Positions 27,817 through 36,535 of a DNA stretch of 64,000 nucleotides are shown piece by piece. A model generated the notes under the pieces. It saw only the letters and a program-made list of their open reading frames with translations. It was not told the origin of the DNA and searched no databases. Position 1 is the first letter of the stretch. Each line of letters begins with the position of its first letter. The position numbers and the translations under genes were made by a program. Origin of the DNA: Bacteroidaceae bacterium (GTDB lineage Bacteria > Bacteroidota > Bacteroidia > Bacteroidales > Bacteroidaceae); the NCBI GenBank assembly GCA_017507105.1, contig JAFWBM010000004.1, forward strand, positions 62,001 through 126,000, written 5' to 3'.

Positions 27817-27833
27817 CCCCCCCCCTTTTTTTT
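27817..27833. repeat. Homopolymer tract C9T8
   Basis: Nine C followed by eight T, in an otherwise AT-rich intergenic stretch and just before a short signal-peptide-like frame. Tracts like this slip during replication; here none of the confident genes contains it. Confidence 0.8.
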
Positions 27834-27835
27834 CT

Positions 27836-27934
27836 ATGTTAATGCTTCTCCCATTGGTTGCATTAGTTTCGGCTCAATGTTTAGATGGCTTTGAATGGTG
27901 GGAAAGTGCTAAAAGAAACGTCAACAAAGGTTAA
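27836..27934 (+). CDS. Possible 32-residue signal-peptide-like small ORF
   Basis: ATG at 27836 opens 32 codons ending at TAA 27932-27934. The peptide begins MLMLLPLVALVSAQC, which looks like a signal sequence with a cleavage or lipobox-like site, then a short polar tail. It directly follows the C9T8 tract. No promoter or homology supports it; it may be a gene remnant, a leader peptide or chance. Confidence 0.25.
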   Translation: MLMLLPLVALVSAQCLDGFEWWESAKRNVNKG

Positions 27935-27959
27935 TTGTTTGTTAAATGGCTTGTTTTGG

Positions 27960-27990
27960 TTGATTCGAATCATGGAATTGTCTATTTTTG
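27960..27990 (+). promoter_or_regulatory. Promoter of the lipopolysaccharide-kinase-like gene
   Basis: A -33 TTG (27960-27962) and a -7 box TATTTTTG (27983-27990) with a 20-base spacer, an excellent match. A 32-base perfect palindrome starts at the very next base. Confidence 0.78.
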
Positions 27991-28022
27991 CAGAAAACTT
28001 TTTTGCGCAAAAAAGTTTTCTG
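27991..28022 (+). promoter_or_regulatory. 32-base perfect palindrome at the expected transcript start
   Basis: CAGAAAACTTTTTT (27991-28004), GCGC (28005-28008) and the complement (28009-28022) form one uninterrupted palindrome directly after a -7 box. It would fold as a hairpin at the 5' end of the mRNA or act as a DNA operator. Confidence 0.7.
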
Positions 28023-28066
28023 TGAGAAACCAAAGGATTATATGATTTGAAAACACGCCAAACATT

Positions 28067-28834
28067 ATGAAAATTTTTATACATCCATCTTATATTTTCT
28101 TGAAATCAGAGTTGTTGCGTATAGTAAGAGAGGGATATTCGCCTGATAAGGTATATTCCAACAAGCGGAACCTTGTTGAAAAGGTTACTATTGCAGGTAA
28201 GCCATATGTTATTAAGAGATTCAAGAGACCAACATTGGCCAATTGTTTTATTTATACCTTTTTTAGAAAGACAAAGGCACAAAGAGCATATGAGTATGCG
28301 CTAATGTTGCTGGAGAGGGGGGTTAAAACTCCTTTCCCAGTTGCTTATATCGAGGTAAAGAAGAATGGGTTTTTCCATACAGGATATCTGATTACCGAGT
28401 ATATGGATTATCCTACGCTCTCTGAATTTCGCCCGGATAATCTCCCAAATGATGAGTTAATGAAACTCCAATCTTCATTCATTGACTTTACGATTGGGTT
28501 GCAAGAGAAACGAATATTGCCACTCGACTATAACCCCGGTAATATATTTTACTATTATAATTCGGCAAAGGGATGCTATGAGTTTGCATTGACCGATATA
28601 AACCGCATGCGTTTTGGGTATGTACCCTGGACACGAGATACTATGCGTAGTTTCGAACAGTTTGGAATCTCTACTGAACATTTATATAAGTTCATGCTGG
28701 AATATTCAAAGGAGAGAGGTGTGGACATTGATTTTTGCATGTATCAGTTTCTCTCATTTAGATTAAGAAAGAAAATAAGACGCTATATAAAAGATAAAAT
28801 GAAATCCAAAATAAAAAGAAAAGGGCTCAAATGA
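28067..28834 (+). CDS. Lipopolysaccharide kinase (WaaP/InaA/Kdo-kinase-like) family protein
   Basis: A 255-residue protein with a small kinase fold: KPYVIKRFKRP (near 45) supplies the likely ATP-binding Lys, the hinge is YLITEYMDYP, and the catalytic loop LDYNPGNIFYY (near 156) and ALTDINRM (near 175) stand for the usual HxDxxxxN and DFG-like elements. Asp in place of His in the loop is seen in this family. Such kinases phosphorylate lipid A core sugars at the inner membrane face. The basic C terminus fits membrane contact. It is monocistronic and converges tail-to-tail with a phosphoesterase gene. Confidence 0.8.
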   Translation: MKIFIHPSYIFLKSELLRIVREGYSPDKVYSNKRNLVEKVTIAGKPYVIKRFKRPTLANCFIYTFFRKTKAQRAYEYALMLLERGVKTPFPVAYIEVKKNGFFHTGYLITEYMDYPTLSEFRPDNLPNDELMKLQSSFIDFTIGLQEKRILPLDYNPGNIFYYYNSAKGCYEFALTDINRMRFGYVPWTRDTMRSFEQFGISTEHLYKFMLEYSKERGVDIDFCMYQFLSFRLRKKIRRYIKDKMKSKIKRKGLK

Positions 28835-28845
28835 TTCATTTGAGC
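28825..28845. terminator. Palindrome containing both convergent stop codons
   Basis: GCTCAAATGA (28825-28834), one base, then TCATTTGAGC (28836-28845). The plus-strand stop TGA is the end of the left arm and the minus-strand stop the start of the right arm. It may act as a bidirectional terminator; the T tracts are weak. Confidence 0.55.
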
Positions 28846-29324
28846 TCAATTATTTCCAGGTCTTTGAATTTGCTACCATCGATAGTAACTTTTACAAGAG
28901 TACGTTGCAGCTGCCACCCTTGTTTTCCTGCTGCTCCGGGGTTTATGTGCAGACAGTTGATAGAATCATCATACATAACCTTAAGTATATGTGAATGCCC
29001 GGATACAAATAGTTGTGGAGGCCGTGAGTAAATCTCTCTTTTTATAGACGCATCGTATCGTCCTGGATATCCTCCTATATGTTTTATGAGTACTTCGCAA
29101 TTTTCTATGTTGAAACGCAGAGTCTCGCTGTATAGTTTGCGCATTATACCTCCGTCAATATTTCCATAGACAGCTCTCACCGGGCAGATTTTCTCGAGTT
29201 GTTCAATGATTATGTTGCTGCCTATATCTCCAGCATGCCATATCTCGTCGCAGTCGGCAAAATGGAGACTGTATTTGTCGTCCCAATGGCTATGTGTGTC
29301 GGATAATATCCCTATTCTGACCAT
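28836..29324 (-). CDS. YfcE/MJ0936-family metallophosphoesterase
   Basis: A 162-residue calcineurin-like phosphodiesterase. Metal ligands are visible in order: GILSDTHSH (residues 5-13), WHAGDIGS (near 30), YGNIDGG, then the late FVSGHSHI and INPGA. Length and motif order match the YfcE family, cytoplasmic phosphodiesterases with manganese and no firmly known natural substrate. It is the last gene of an apparent three-gene operon with the kinase-like and MATE genes; the spacing to the upstream gene is one base. Confidence 0.9.
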   Translation of the reverse strand: MVRIGILSDTHSHWDDKYSLHFADCDEIWHAGDIGSNIIIEQLEKICPVRAVYGNIDGGIMRKLYSETLRFNIENCEVLIKHIGGYPGRYDASIKREIYSRPPQLFVSGHSHILKVMYDDSINCLHINPGAAGKQGWQLQRTLVKVTIDGSKFKDLEIIELK

Positions 29325-29325
29325 C

Positions 29326-29946
29326 TTATTGCAATCGGTGTGTTATATATTCAAATAGGAATTCTACAGTGTTGTCTATACCTAGCAATGAGGAGTTTAT
29401 GCATAGATCATAGTTGTGAGCCATGCCCCATTCTGTGGTAGAGTAATAGTCGTGATATGATTTTCTCTCCTTGTCCCCTCTTTCAATCATCTCTTTTGCC
29501 TTTTCAGAATCGACCTTTTCTTTCATTGCAATACGTGCAATACGCTCCTCCTTGTCGGCTGTAATGAAAATGCTGATGAGGTTTGGGTGTTCGCGCAATA
29601 CATACTCCGAGCAACGCCCTATAATTATGCACGATTCACGATCGGCTATGTTTCGTATGGTTTCGCTCTGAATCTGAAACAACTTATCGCTATCCATACA
29701 ATTCTCATTTCCTACAAAATAGGAGGTTACCGAATGGCGTAAGGCAAAAATGTTGCTGAAGAATGAATCTGATTCTTTCTCGTCGGCACCTTCGAATGTA
29801 GCTGTATCAAGACCACTCTCTTTTGCAGCTTCCTCCAGCAGCTTCTTGTCGTAAAATGATATTCCTAACTTTTTTGCAAGTTTTTCGCCAATCTCTTTAC
29901 CGCCGCTACCCAACTGTCGGCCTATGGAAACTATATATCTTTTCAT
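29326..29946 (-). CDS. Cytidylate-kinase-like family protein (AAA_26)
   Basis: A 206-residue P-loop protein. The nucleotide-binding loop is SIGRQLGSGGKEIGEKLAKK (residues 7-26), followed by a long helical region, CIIIGRCSEYVL (near 106) and a basic lid (RIARIAMKEKVDSEKAKEMI). This is the cytidylate-kinase-2 / AAA_26 family, widespread in anaerobes and without a firmly established substrate; the true cmk is a different gene. It lies between the MATE and phosphoesterase genes on the same strand. Confidence 0.87.
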   Translation of the reverse strand: MKRYIVSIGRQLGSGGKEIGEKLAKKLGISFYDKKLLEEAAKESGLDTATFEGADEKESDSFFSNIFALRHSVTSYFVGNENCMDSDKLFQIQSETIRNIADRESCIIIGRCSEYVLREHPNLISIFITADKEERIARIAMKEKVDSEKAKEMIERGDKERKSYHDYYSTTEWGMAHNYDLCINSSLLGIDNTVEFLFEYITHRLQ

Positions 29947-29971
29947 CTTTATATTATCTTCTATCTTAAAA

Positions 29972-31363
29972 CTACCCTTTTACTTGCTCCTCAATATTTT
30001 CTTTTTTCCACTCCTTGAACTGTTGTACCAATAGGATTACAGTCAGTAATGCGGCTATAACGTCTGATATAGGCATGCTGTACCACACGCCATCCTCACC
30101 AATGAAAAGAGGCAGTATGACAAGGAGGGGGATAAGAAGTAGCATCTGTCGTGTCAGTGATAGGAATATGGATTTCTTTACCTTTCCTACACTTTGGAAG
30201 AAATTTGTTGTTACAAGTTGGAAACCAATGAGAGGCATAAATATGGACATGATGCGCATTGCCTTTATCGAGTGTTCTATTAATGACTCTTCAGTTGTGA
30301 AGGCACGTGCCACAATACCCGGTATAAATTCGCTTATTACAAAACCCAACGTGGTAATTATGGTTGCCCAGAATATGGTTAATTTAAGCGTCTCTTTTAC
30401 ACGACTGTGACGTTTGGCGCCATAATTATATCCCACAATAGGTTGCATTCCTTGTGTTAGTCCCAATACAACCATAACGAAGATGAACTGTATGCGGTTG
30501 GATATCCCGTATGCAGCAATTGCTATGTCTCCGTCACTGCTGTATGTCCTGAGTCCTTTATTAATTATTATTACCACAAGGCATGCAGCCACGTTTATAA
30601 AGAATGGAGACATTCCAATTGCAAGAATTCCTTTTACAATGTTTCCCTTTAGTTTATATATGCCTGGTTGCAGGTGCAGCAACTCTTCGGGGTTACTCAG
30701 AAGTTTTATTTGCCATGCAAGGGTGATACACTGAGACAATATAGTAGCAAATGCAGCTCCACGTATCCCCCAGTCAAGTACATATATGAATATGGGCGCA
30801 AGTATTATATTCATGCACACTGTAAGTATTGTTGCATACATCGATTGTTTTGGGTGTCCCGATGCTCTAAGTGCTGCATTTATTCCAAGATACAGGTGTG
30901 TTATAATATTGCCATATAGGATAATCTCCATAAATGCACGCGCATAGGGCAACGTACTTTCACTTGCACCAAAGAATATAAGAACTTCGTCGAGGAATAT
31001 AAGGGATATACCTGCAAACAGTATACCTACAATGATGTTAAGTGTGACAAGGTTACCCAGAATAGTCTTTGCTGATTCATAATCGCGCTGTCCTAAACGT
31101 ACCGACAATTGTGTGGCGCCTCCCACTCCTACCATTGCCCCGAATGCTGCCGATAGGTTCATGAATGGGAATGTTGTGGCAAGTCCCGAAATTGCAAGTG
31201 CACCAACTTCGGGGATATGGCCAATGAAGATGCTGTCTATCATATGGTACAACGATGATGCAGTTTGTGCAATTATTGCAGGTATTGCATATTGCATTAT
31301 CAGTTTGCCTACATTTTCTGTTCCAAGCTCTGTAGGCACTTTGCGTTCAATGTTGCTATTCAT
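29972..31363 (-). CDS. MATE-family multidrug/sodium antiporter
   Basis: A 463-residue inner-membrane protein with 12 predicted helices in two pseudo-symmetric halves. MATE hallmarks include PAIIAQTASSLYHMIDSIFI (near 29-48), GVGGATQLSVRLGQRD (near 80) and, in the second half, GLTQGMQPIVGYNYGAKR. It exports cationic drugs or metabolites against a sodium or proton gradient. Its upstream region, shared with mnmA, contains a 19-base palindrome that may be an operator. Confidence 0.93.
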   Translation of the reverse strand: MNSNIERKVPTELGTENVGKLIMQYAIPAIIAQTASSLYHMIDSIFIGHIPEVGALAISGLATTFPFMNLSAAFGAMVGVGGATQLSVRLGQRDYESAKTILGNLVTLNIIVGILFAGISLIFLDEVLIFFGASESTLPYARAFMEIILYGNIITHLYLGINAALRASGHPKQSMYATILTVCMNIILAPIFIYVLDWGIRGAAFATILSQCITLAWQIKLLSNPEELLHLQPGIYKLKGNIVKGILAIGMSPFFINVAACLVVIIINKGLRTYSSDGDIAIAAYGISNRIQFIFVMVVLGLTQGMQPIVGYNYGAKRHSRVKETLKLTIFWATIITTLGFVISEFIPGIVARAFTTEESLIEHSIKAMRIMSIFMPLIGFQLVTTNFFQSVGKVKKSIFLSLTRQMLLLIPLLVILPLFIGEDGVWYSMPISDVIAALLTVILLVQQFKEWKKENIEEQVKG

Positions 31364-31405
31364 TTTTTACTTCTCAATACGCGTGTATAATATACGAAAA
31401 AAAAC

Positions 31406-31440
31406 TATCTTTGCATCACATATGTAAACAATGTTTACAT
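31406..31440 (+). promoter_or_regulatory. -7 box followed by a 19-base palindrome (candidate operator)
   Basis: A -7 box TATCTTTG (31406-31413) is followed eight bases later by ATGTAAACA-a-TGTTTACAT (31422-31440), 9-base arms around one base. It lies between the divergent MATE and mnmA genes and covers the expected transcript start toward mnmA. No clear -33 TTG was found. Confidence 0.6.
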
Positions 31441-31513
31441 AAATAAAGATGTGCAAAATTACAAAAAAGCTTGTAAGTTTGTTCTTAGTTGTATAAAATA
31501 AAAAAGAATAAGA

Positions 31514-32602
31514 TTGCATAAAAGTGTATTGGTTGGAATGAGCGGCGGTATAGACAGCACAGCTGTATGCAGTATGCTGCTGGGTAGGGGCTACAGAGTC
31601 ATAGGCCTCACTCTTGTTACATGCGACGGGTCGGTGGCTGCGGCAGAGGGTGCCAAAGCCCTGGCTTTGCGCTTGGGTATCGAACATTATGTGGTCGATA
31701 TTAGAGACGAATTCAGAACCGCAGTAATACAACCTTTTATAGATAGTTATTTAGCCGGGTATACCCCAAACCCATGTGTCAATTGTAATCCGACTATAAA
31801 GTTTCGTCTTCTCGAGGAGTGGGCCGACAAATTAGGATGTGAAAAGATTGCTACAGGACATTATGTGAAGATTCATTTCGCGGATGAAGGTGATGAGGGA
31901 TGCAGGTATTATATTGTAGCAGGCGAGGATATATACAAAGATCAGAGCTATTTCTTATGGAGGCTTACGCAGAGTCAGCTTTCAAGATGTATATTCCCGT
32001 TGGGAGAATGGGACAAGAAAGAGGTGCGGCAATATCTCGATAGCAAGGGACTTGATATCGTTGCAAAAGGCGGTGAGAGTATGGAGGTATGTTTTATCCC
32101 CGGTGACTATCGCGACTTTTTGCGAAATAACATTCCAAATGTTGATGAGGTTATACGTGAAGGTTCCTTTGTCGATTCCGAAGGACGTGTAATAGGGTAT
32201 CATCGTGGTTTCCCTTATTATACGGTAGGACAAAGAAAGGGACTTGGTATTGCACTCGGACGTCCGATGTATGTCCTGAAAATTAACCCTTTGAAGAATA
32301 CAGTGATGTTGGGTGAAGAGGAAAAACTCAAGAGTAACTATATTCTTATTGATGCTCCTGTTTGGGTAGGTAATGTCCCGGCCGATGGGCTTATGGTGCG
32401 TATACGATATCGTAGCAGGCCTATTGCATGCGATACACCGATAGAGCTCCCCGATGGTCGTTATCTCATTCATCTGCATAGTGAAGCGTCGGCTGTTACT
32501 CCCGGTCAGTCTGCTGTCTTTTATGTGGGGAATATGGTTATGGGAGGAGCTTTTATTGCATCGCAACGTGGTATAAATCAGTGGATAAGCAATGGTGATT
32601 AA
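31514..32602 (+). CDS. mnmA: tRNA 2-thiouridylase MnmA
   Basis: A 362-residue enzyme that thiolates U34 of tRNA-Lys, -Glu and -Gln. The PP-loop GMSGGIDSTA is at residues 9-18. The two catalytic cysteines are in TPNPCVNCNPTIKF (near 90) and MEVCFIPGDYRDFL (near 194). IATGHYVKI and GQRKGLGIALGRP are also family motifs. Start is TTG at 31514, as an in-frame stop precedes it and the next ATG (31538) would cut into the PP-loop. The stop overlaps xseA by 11 bases. Bacteroidota often carry more than one mnmA. Confidence 0.92.
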   Translation: MHKSVLVGMSGGIDSTAVCSMLLGRGYRVIGLTLVTCDGSVAAAEGAKALALRLGIEHYVVDIRDEFRTAVIQPFIDSYLAGYTPNPCVNCNPTIKFRLLEEWADKLGCEKIATGHYVKIHFADEGDEGCRYYIVAGEDIYKDQSYFLWRLTQSQLSRCIFPLGEWDKKEVRQYLDSKGLDIVAKGGESMEVCFIPGDYRDFLRNNIPNVDEVIREGSFVDSEGRVIGYHRGFPYYTVGQRKGLGIALGRPMYVLKINPLKNTVMLGEEEKLKSNYILIDAPVWVGNVPADGLMVRIRYRSRPIACDTPIELPDGRYLIHLHSEASAVTPGQSAVFYVGNMVMGGAFIASQRGINQWISNGD

Positions 32603-33791
32603 TGAGAATATAGAGCCTCTGACGTTGTATGCACTCAATAATATGGTGCGTAATGTTATAAAGAAAGAACTCTTCTTGCGCTATTGGGTGGTTGGCGAGC
32701 TTAGTGAGGTGCGCGAGACTGCTGCCGGACACTGTTATATAGAACTATTGCAACGTGATGAAAAGAGTAATTCCATTGTTGCAAAAGCACGAGGTACTAT
32801 TTGGGCGCGTATATATTCTTTGTTGCGTCCCTATTTTCTTGAGCAGACGGGTAGGCCTTTTGCGACAGGTATTAAGGTATTATTGCAGGTAACAGTTGAT
32901 TTCCACGAGCAATATGGATATACATTGGATGTATGTGATATAGAGCCTACATATACAGTTGGGGATATGGCACGCCGTCGTGCTCAGATTCTAAATCGTT
33001 TGCAGCAGGAGGGTGTCATGACTTTGAATAAAGAACTTACATTCCCTTTGTTACCACAGAGGATTGCTGTAATTTCATCATCTTTTGCTGCTGGATACGG
33101 TGATTTCTGTGACCAACTGAAAACCAATCGTTATGGCTTTGTCTTTTATACACGCCTGTTTGCTGCTCCCATGCAGGGCGACAGAGTGGAGGAGGGTATC
33201 ATCGCTGCTCTTGATGCCATTGCAGAGAATGTCGATATGTGGGATGTCGTGGTTATAATACGTGGTGGCGGTGCTACAAGTGACCTCTCTTGTTTCGATA
33301 CATACAATCTTGCGAACAATTGTGCTCAGTTCCCATTGCCTATTATCACCGGAATAGGTCATCATCGTGATGATACAGTGCTTGACAGTGTGTCGCATAC
33401 TTGTGTGAAGACACCTACTGCTGCAGCAGAATTTCTTATACATGCCGTAGCTCAACAGGCTGCAAATCTCGATATGCTCAAGCAGGGTATAGCAGAGGGT
33501 GTTAAAGTAATGCTCCTGAATATGCAACAGCGTCTACAGGTAACTGTACAGCGTTTACCGGTGGTTACAGCGCTTTTTGTGCAGCAACATTATCACAAAC
33601 TCGATTTGTGGCAACAACAGATTGAGGCGGCTTCGCCTCAAAGGATACTATCATTGGGGTATACGCTTACAACATGCAATGGCAAGGTGCTTCGTTCGGT
33701 GGATCAAGTCGGAAAAGGGGATGTCATCGTTACGCAAATGCAGGGAGGTACCATTACATCAATAGTAAATAAATTTGATAAGAATGAGTGA
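32592..33791 (+). CDS. xseA: Exodeoxyribonuclease VII large subunit
   Basis: A 399-residue catalytic subunit of exonuclease VII, which degrades single-stranded DNA to short oligonucleotides. An N-terminal OB-fold (about 10-110; RYWVVGELSEVRETAAGHCYIEL) is followed by the nuclease core with PQRIAVISSSFAAGYGDFCD, VVIIRGGGATSDLSCFD and ITGIGHHRDDTVLD. The usual coiled-coil region is present but shorter than in enterobacteria. It overlaps mnmA by 11 bases and xseB by 8, so expression is coupled. Confidence 0.94.
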   Translation: MVINENIEPLTLYALNNMVRNVIKKELFLRYWVVGELSEVRETAAGHCYIELLQRDEKSNSIVAKARGTIWARIYSLLRPYFLEQTGRPFATGIKVLLQVTVDFHEQYGYTLDVCDIEPTYTVGDMARRRAQILNRLQQEGVMTLNKELTFPLLPQRIAVISSSFAAGYGDFCDQLKTNRYGFVFYTRLFAAPMQGDRVEEGIIAALDAIAENVDMWDVVVIIRGGGATSDLSCFDTYNLANNCAQFPLPIITGIGHHRDDTVLDSVSHTCVKTPTAAAEFLIHAVAQQAANLDMLKQGIAEGVKVMLLNMQQRLQVTVQRLPVVTALFVQQHYHKLDLWQQQIEAASPQRILSLGYTLTTCNGKVLRSVDQVGKGDVIVTQMQGGTITSIVNKFDKNE

Positions 33792-33978
33792 CAAAATGAC
33801 TTACAATATGGCGCTTGCCCGTCTCGAAGAGATAATGGCGCATATTCAGAGCGGTAATATGGATGTGGAGAAACTGACTCATGAACTTTCCGAGGCACAG
33901 GAACTTATAAAGTTCTGTCGCAATCGCATATACAAGATAGACGAGGAGGTGAAGGCTATGATTGCCAATGAAGAGTGA
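33784..33978 (+). CDS. xseB: Exodeoxyribonuclease VII small subunit
   Basis: A 64-residue helical protein (ALARLEEIMAHIQSGNMDVE then a second helix) that binds the large subunit as a regulatory cap. I chose the ATG at 33784; TTG at 33775 would add three residues and an ATG four codons in is also possible. It overlaps the end of xseA by 8 bases. Confidence 0.9.
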   Translation: MSDKMTYNMALARLEEIMAHIQSGNMDVEKLTHELSEAQELIKFCRNRIYKIDEEVKAMIANEE

Positions 33979-34020
33979 TCATCTACTATTTGTACAAGAG
34001 AATAATTTTTAAGCGGTTTC

Positions 34021-34062
34021 TTGCCTTTTTTGAGCAATAATGTGTATCTTCGCGCATTATTG
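34021..34062 (+). promoter_or_regulatory. ilvE promoter with inverted repeat around the -7 box
   Basis: A -33 TTG (34021-34023) and a -7 box TATCTTCG (34045-34052) have 21-base spacing. The arms CAATAATG (34035-34042) and CATTATTG (34055-34062) flank the -7 box symmetrically, so a repressor bound there would block the promoter. Confidence 0.6.
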
Positions 34063-34100
34063 AAAAATCTTGTTAGTATTTACTTAAAAACAGTATAATA

Positions 34101-35123
34101 ATGAAAGCTATAGATTGGTCGAATATAGGCTTCGGATACATGAAGACCGATTATAATGTACGTTGTCATTATAGTAATGGCAAGTGGGGCGAGATAGAGG
34201 TTAGCAGTGAAGAGACTCTTAACATACATATGGCAGCAACATGTTTGCACTATGGTCAAGAGGCTTTTGAAGGTTTGAAGGCTTTTCGTGGAAAGGATGG
34301 TAAGGTACGCATCTTCCGCCTCGAAGCTAATGCCGAGCGTTTGCAGAATACTTGTGATGGTATACTCATGCCGCAAATAAGCACTGAACTCTTCCGCCGT
34401 ATGGTTACAAAAGTGGTGGAACTGAACAAGGATTATATACCTCCATACGAGAGTGGAGCATCTTTGTATATACGTCCTCTTATTATAGGTACGAGTGCTC
34501 AGGTTGGTGTACATCCTGCTAGCGAGTATACATTCTTGATATTTGTAACACCGGTCGGACCATATTTCAAAGGCGGTTTCTCGACTAACCCTTATGTGAT
34601 AATCCGTGAATATGACCGTTCGGCTCCTCTGGGTACCGGTAGATATAAGGTAGGCGGAAACTATGCGGCAAGTCTTAAGGCCAATCAGTTGGCACACGAG
34701 AAGGGATACTCTTGCGAATTCTATTTGGATGCAAAAGAAAAGAAGTATATAGATGAATGTGGAGCTGCCAATTTCATAGGAATAAAGGATAATACATATG
34801 TAACTCCATTGTCTACTTCAATCTTGCCATCTATAACAAACCGAAGCTTGCAACAGTTGGCCAAGGATATGGGTATGAAGGTTGAGCAACGTCCTATTCC
34901 CGAGGAGGAACTTTCTACTTTTGAGGAGGCTGGTGCATGTGGTACGGCAGCTGTAATCTCTCCAATCGAGCGTATCGACGATCTAGAACGAGGAACCTCT
35001 TATGTGATATCAAAGGATGGTAAACCGGGTCCTGTGTGTACCAAACTCTATAATAAATTACGTGCAATACAATATGGAGATGAGCCCGACACATATGGTT
35101 GGGTTACAGTTCTTGATATATAA
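34101..35123 (+). CDS. ilvE: Branched-chain amino acid aminotransferase
   Basis: A 340-residue PLP enzyme of fold type IV that makes or breaks Leu, Ile and Val by transamination with glutamate. Motifs: LHYGQEAFEGLKAFRGKDG (near 50-68), LYIRPLIIGTSAQVGV, and YKVGGNYAASLKAN, which holds the PLP-binding Lys. ECGAANFIGI and AGACGTAAVISPIE follow. Length matches the family. Its promoter shows an inverted repeat that could give amino acid-dependent control. No other ilv genes are near, but partial leuB lies at the right end of the window. Confidence 0.94.
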   Translation: MKAIDWSNIGFGYMKTDYNVRCHYSNGKWGEIEVSSEETLNIHMAATCLHYGQEAFEGLKAFRGKDGKVRIFRLEANAERLQNTCDGILMPQISTELFRRMVTKVVELNKDYIPPYESGASLYIRPLIIGTSAQVGVHPASEYTFLIFVTPVGPYFKGGFSTNPYVIIREYDRSAPLGTGRYKVGGNYAASLKANQLAHEKGYSCEFYLDAKEKKYIDECGAANFIGIKDNTYVTPLSTSILPSITNRSLQQLAKDMGMKVEQRPIPEEELSTFEEAGACGTAAVISPIERIDDLERGTSYVISKDGKPGPVCTKLYNKLRAIQYGDEPDTYGWVTVLDI

Positions 35124-35143
35124 TATTAATTTCACAGTATAAT

Positions 35144-35764
35144 ATGGCATATTCAAGATTGGTAAACTCAAGATTTTTCAGGGATGCGGCATGGCAACAG
35201 TTGAGTGGTAACTGGGGCTCTGTAATGATTCTGACCTTGGTATATATGGCTATCACTATGATAGCCCAGTCATTACCGGCTTTAGGTCTGTTACTTTTTG
35301 TTTTGTTGTTCCCACTAGATTATTCTTTTTCAGTATTATATCTCGATAATAAACGTAATAATACTGAATTCAATGTAGACGCTCTTTTCGAGGGGTATAG
35401 AGAGATGAATGATGTGAAGCGTATAATAGGAACCTATCTGCTTGTGTATTTATATACGGTATTGTGGACTTTGTTGTTTATCATACCCGGAATAATCAAG
35501 TCCATATCATATTCTATGGTACCGTATATACTGAAAGATAATCCGGAAATGAAGTACAATGCAGCAATAGAGCGCAGTATGGCAATGATGCATGGCTATA
35601 AGTTGAAGTACTTTATATTGATTTTGTCGTTTATCGGATGGATGTTGCTGGTAGCGATTACATTTGGTTTGGCAAGTTTCTTTGTGACTCCATATATGAC
35701 AGCTTCATATGCACACTTCTATGAGTATGTCAAAGAGGAATATGAGAAGAAAATGATAGGGTAA
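35144..35764 (+). CDS. DUF975-family membrane protein
   Basis: A 206-residue protein with about five or six membrane helices and an amphipathic N terminus. Features such as [20 protein letters not shown] (near 112-131) and the repeated [10 protein letters not shown] fit the DUF975 family, whose function is unknown. It starts 20 bases after ilvE and ends one base before trmB, so it shares an operon with them. Confidence 0.8.
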   Translation: MAYSRLVNSRFFRDAAWQQLSGNWGSVMILTLVYMAITMIAQSLPALGLLLFVLLFPLDYSFSVLYLDNKRNNTEFNVDALFEGYREMNDVKRIIGTYLLVYLYTVLWTLLFIIPGIIKSISYSMVPYILKDNPEMKYNAAIERSMAMMHGYKLKYFILILSFIGWMLLVAITFGLASFFVTPYMTASYAHFYEYVKEEYEKKMIG

Positions 35765-35765
35765 T

Positions 35766-36524
35766 ATGGCTAAAGGAAAGTTGCAGAAATTTGCAGATAT
35801 GCGTGAGTACGGGAATGTGGTGGAGCATCCATATTCCATAGCCGATGATGTTACATTTCCGTTGGCCGGTAATTGGAAAAAGGATTTTTTTCATAATGAT
35901 AATCCTATAGTGCTAGAGCTCGGTTGTGGTAGAGGCGAATATACTGTTGCATTGGCACGTCGCAATCCCGAAAAGAACTTTATTGGCATAGATATAAAGG
36001 GTGCAAGGATGTGGAGTGGTGCGACAGAGGCACTACGTGACAATCTTACCAATGTCGCTTTCTTAAGAACAAATATTGAGATAATTGATAGGCTATTTGC
36101 TGCAGGCGAGGTAAGTGAGATATGGCTTACTTTCCCCGATCCTCAGATGAAGAAACTTACAAAACGCCTAACATCGTCGCTCTTTTTGCAACGCTATGCA
36201 AGGATATTATGTAGTGATGCAATAATACATCTGAAAACCGATAGTAATTTTATGTTCACTTACACTAAGTATATAGCACAAGTGAATGAATTGCCGATAA
36301 AGGAGTGTATAGATGATGTTCATAATCAACAGGACGAAAGCGATATAATGAAGATACGCACCTACTACGAGTCGCAGTGGATTGAGCGTGGACTTACAAT
36401 TAAATATATTAGTTTTGGATTGCGCGGATTAACAACATTCGAAGAACCGAATGTCGAGATTGAGCTCGATGAGTATCGTAGCTATAACCGCAGCAAGCGC
36501 AGTTCTCTTGAATCGCGAAAATAA
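35766..36524 (+). CDS. trmB: tRNA (guanine-N7-)-methyltransferase
   Basis: A 252-residue SAM-dependent enzyme that methylates G46 of tRNA. The SAM motif [15 protein letters not shown] (near 55) and the family-specific [19 protein letters not shown] (near 119) are clear, followed by LKTDSNFMF. The N-terminal extension of about 40 residues is usual in Bacteroidota. It starts one base after the DUF975 gene. Confidence 0.94.
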   Translation: MAKGKLQKFADMREYGNVVEHPYSIADDVTFPLAGNWKKDFFHNDNPIVLELGCGRGEYTVALARRNPEKNFIGIDIKGARMWSGATEALRDNLTNVAFLRTNIEIIDRLFAAGEVSEIWLTFPDPQMKKLTKRLTSSLFLQRYARILCSDAIIHLKTDSNFMFTYTKYIAQVNELPIKECIDDVHNQQDESDIMKIRTYYESQWIERGLTIKYISFGLRGLTTFEEPNVEIELDEYRSYNRSKRSSLESRK

Positions 36525-36535
36525 AAAAGTCAATT

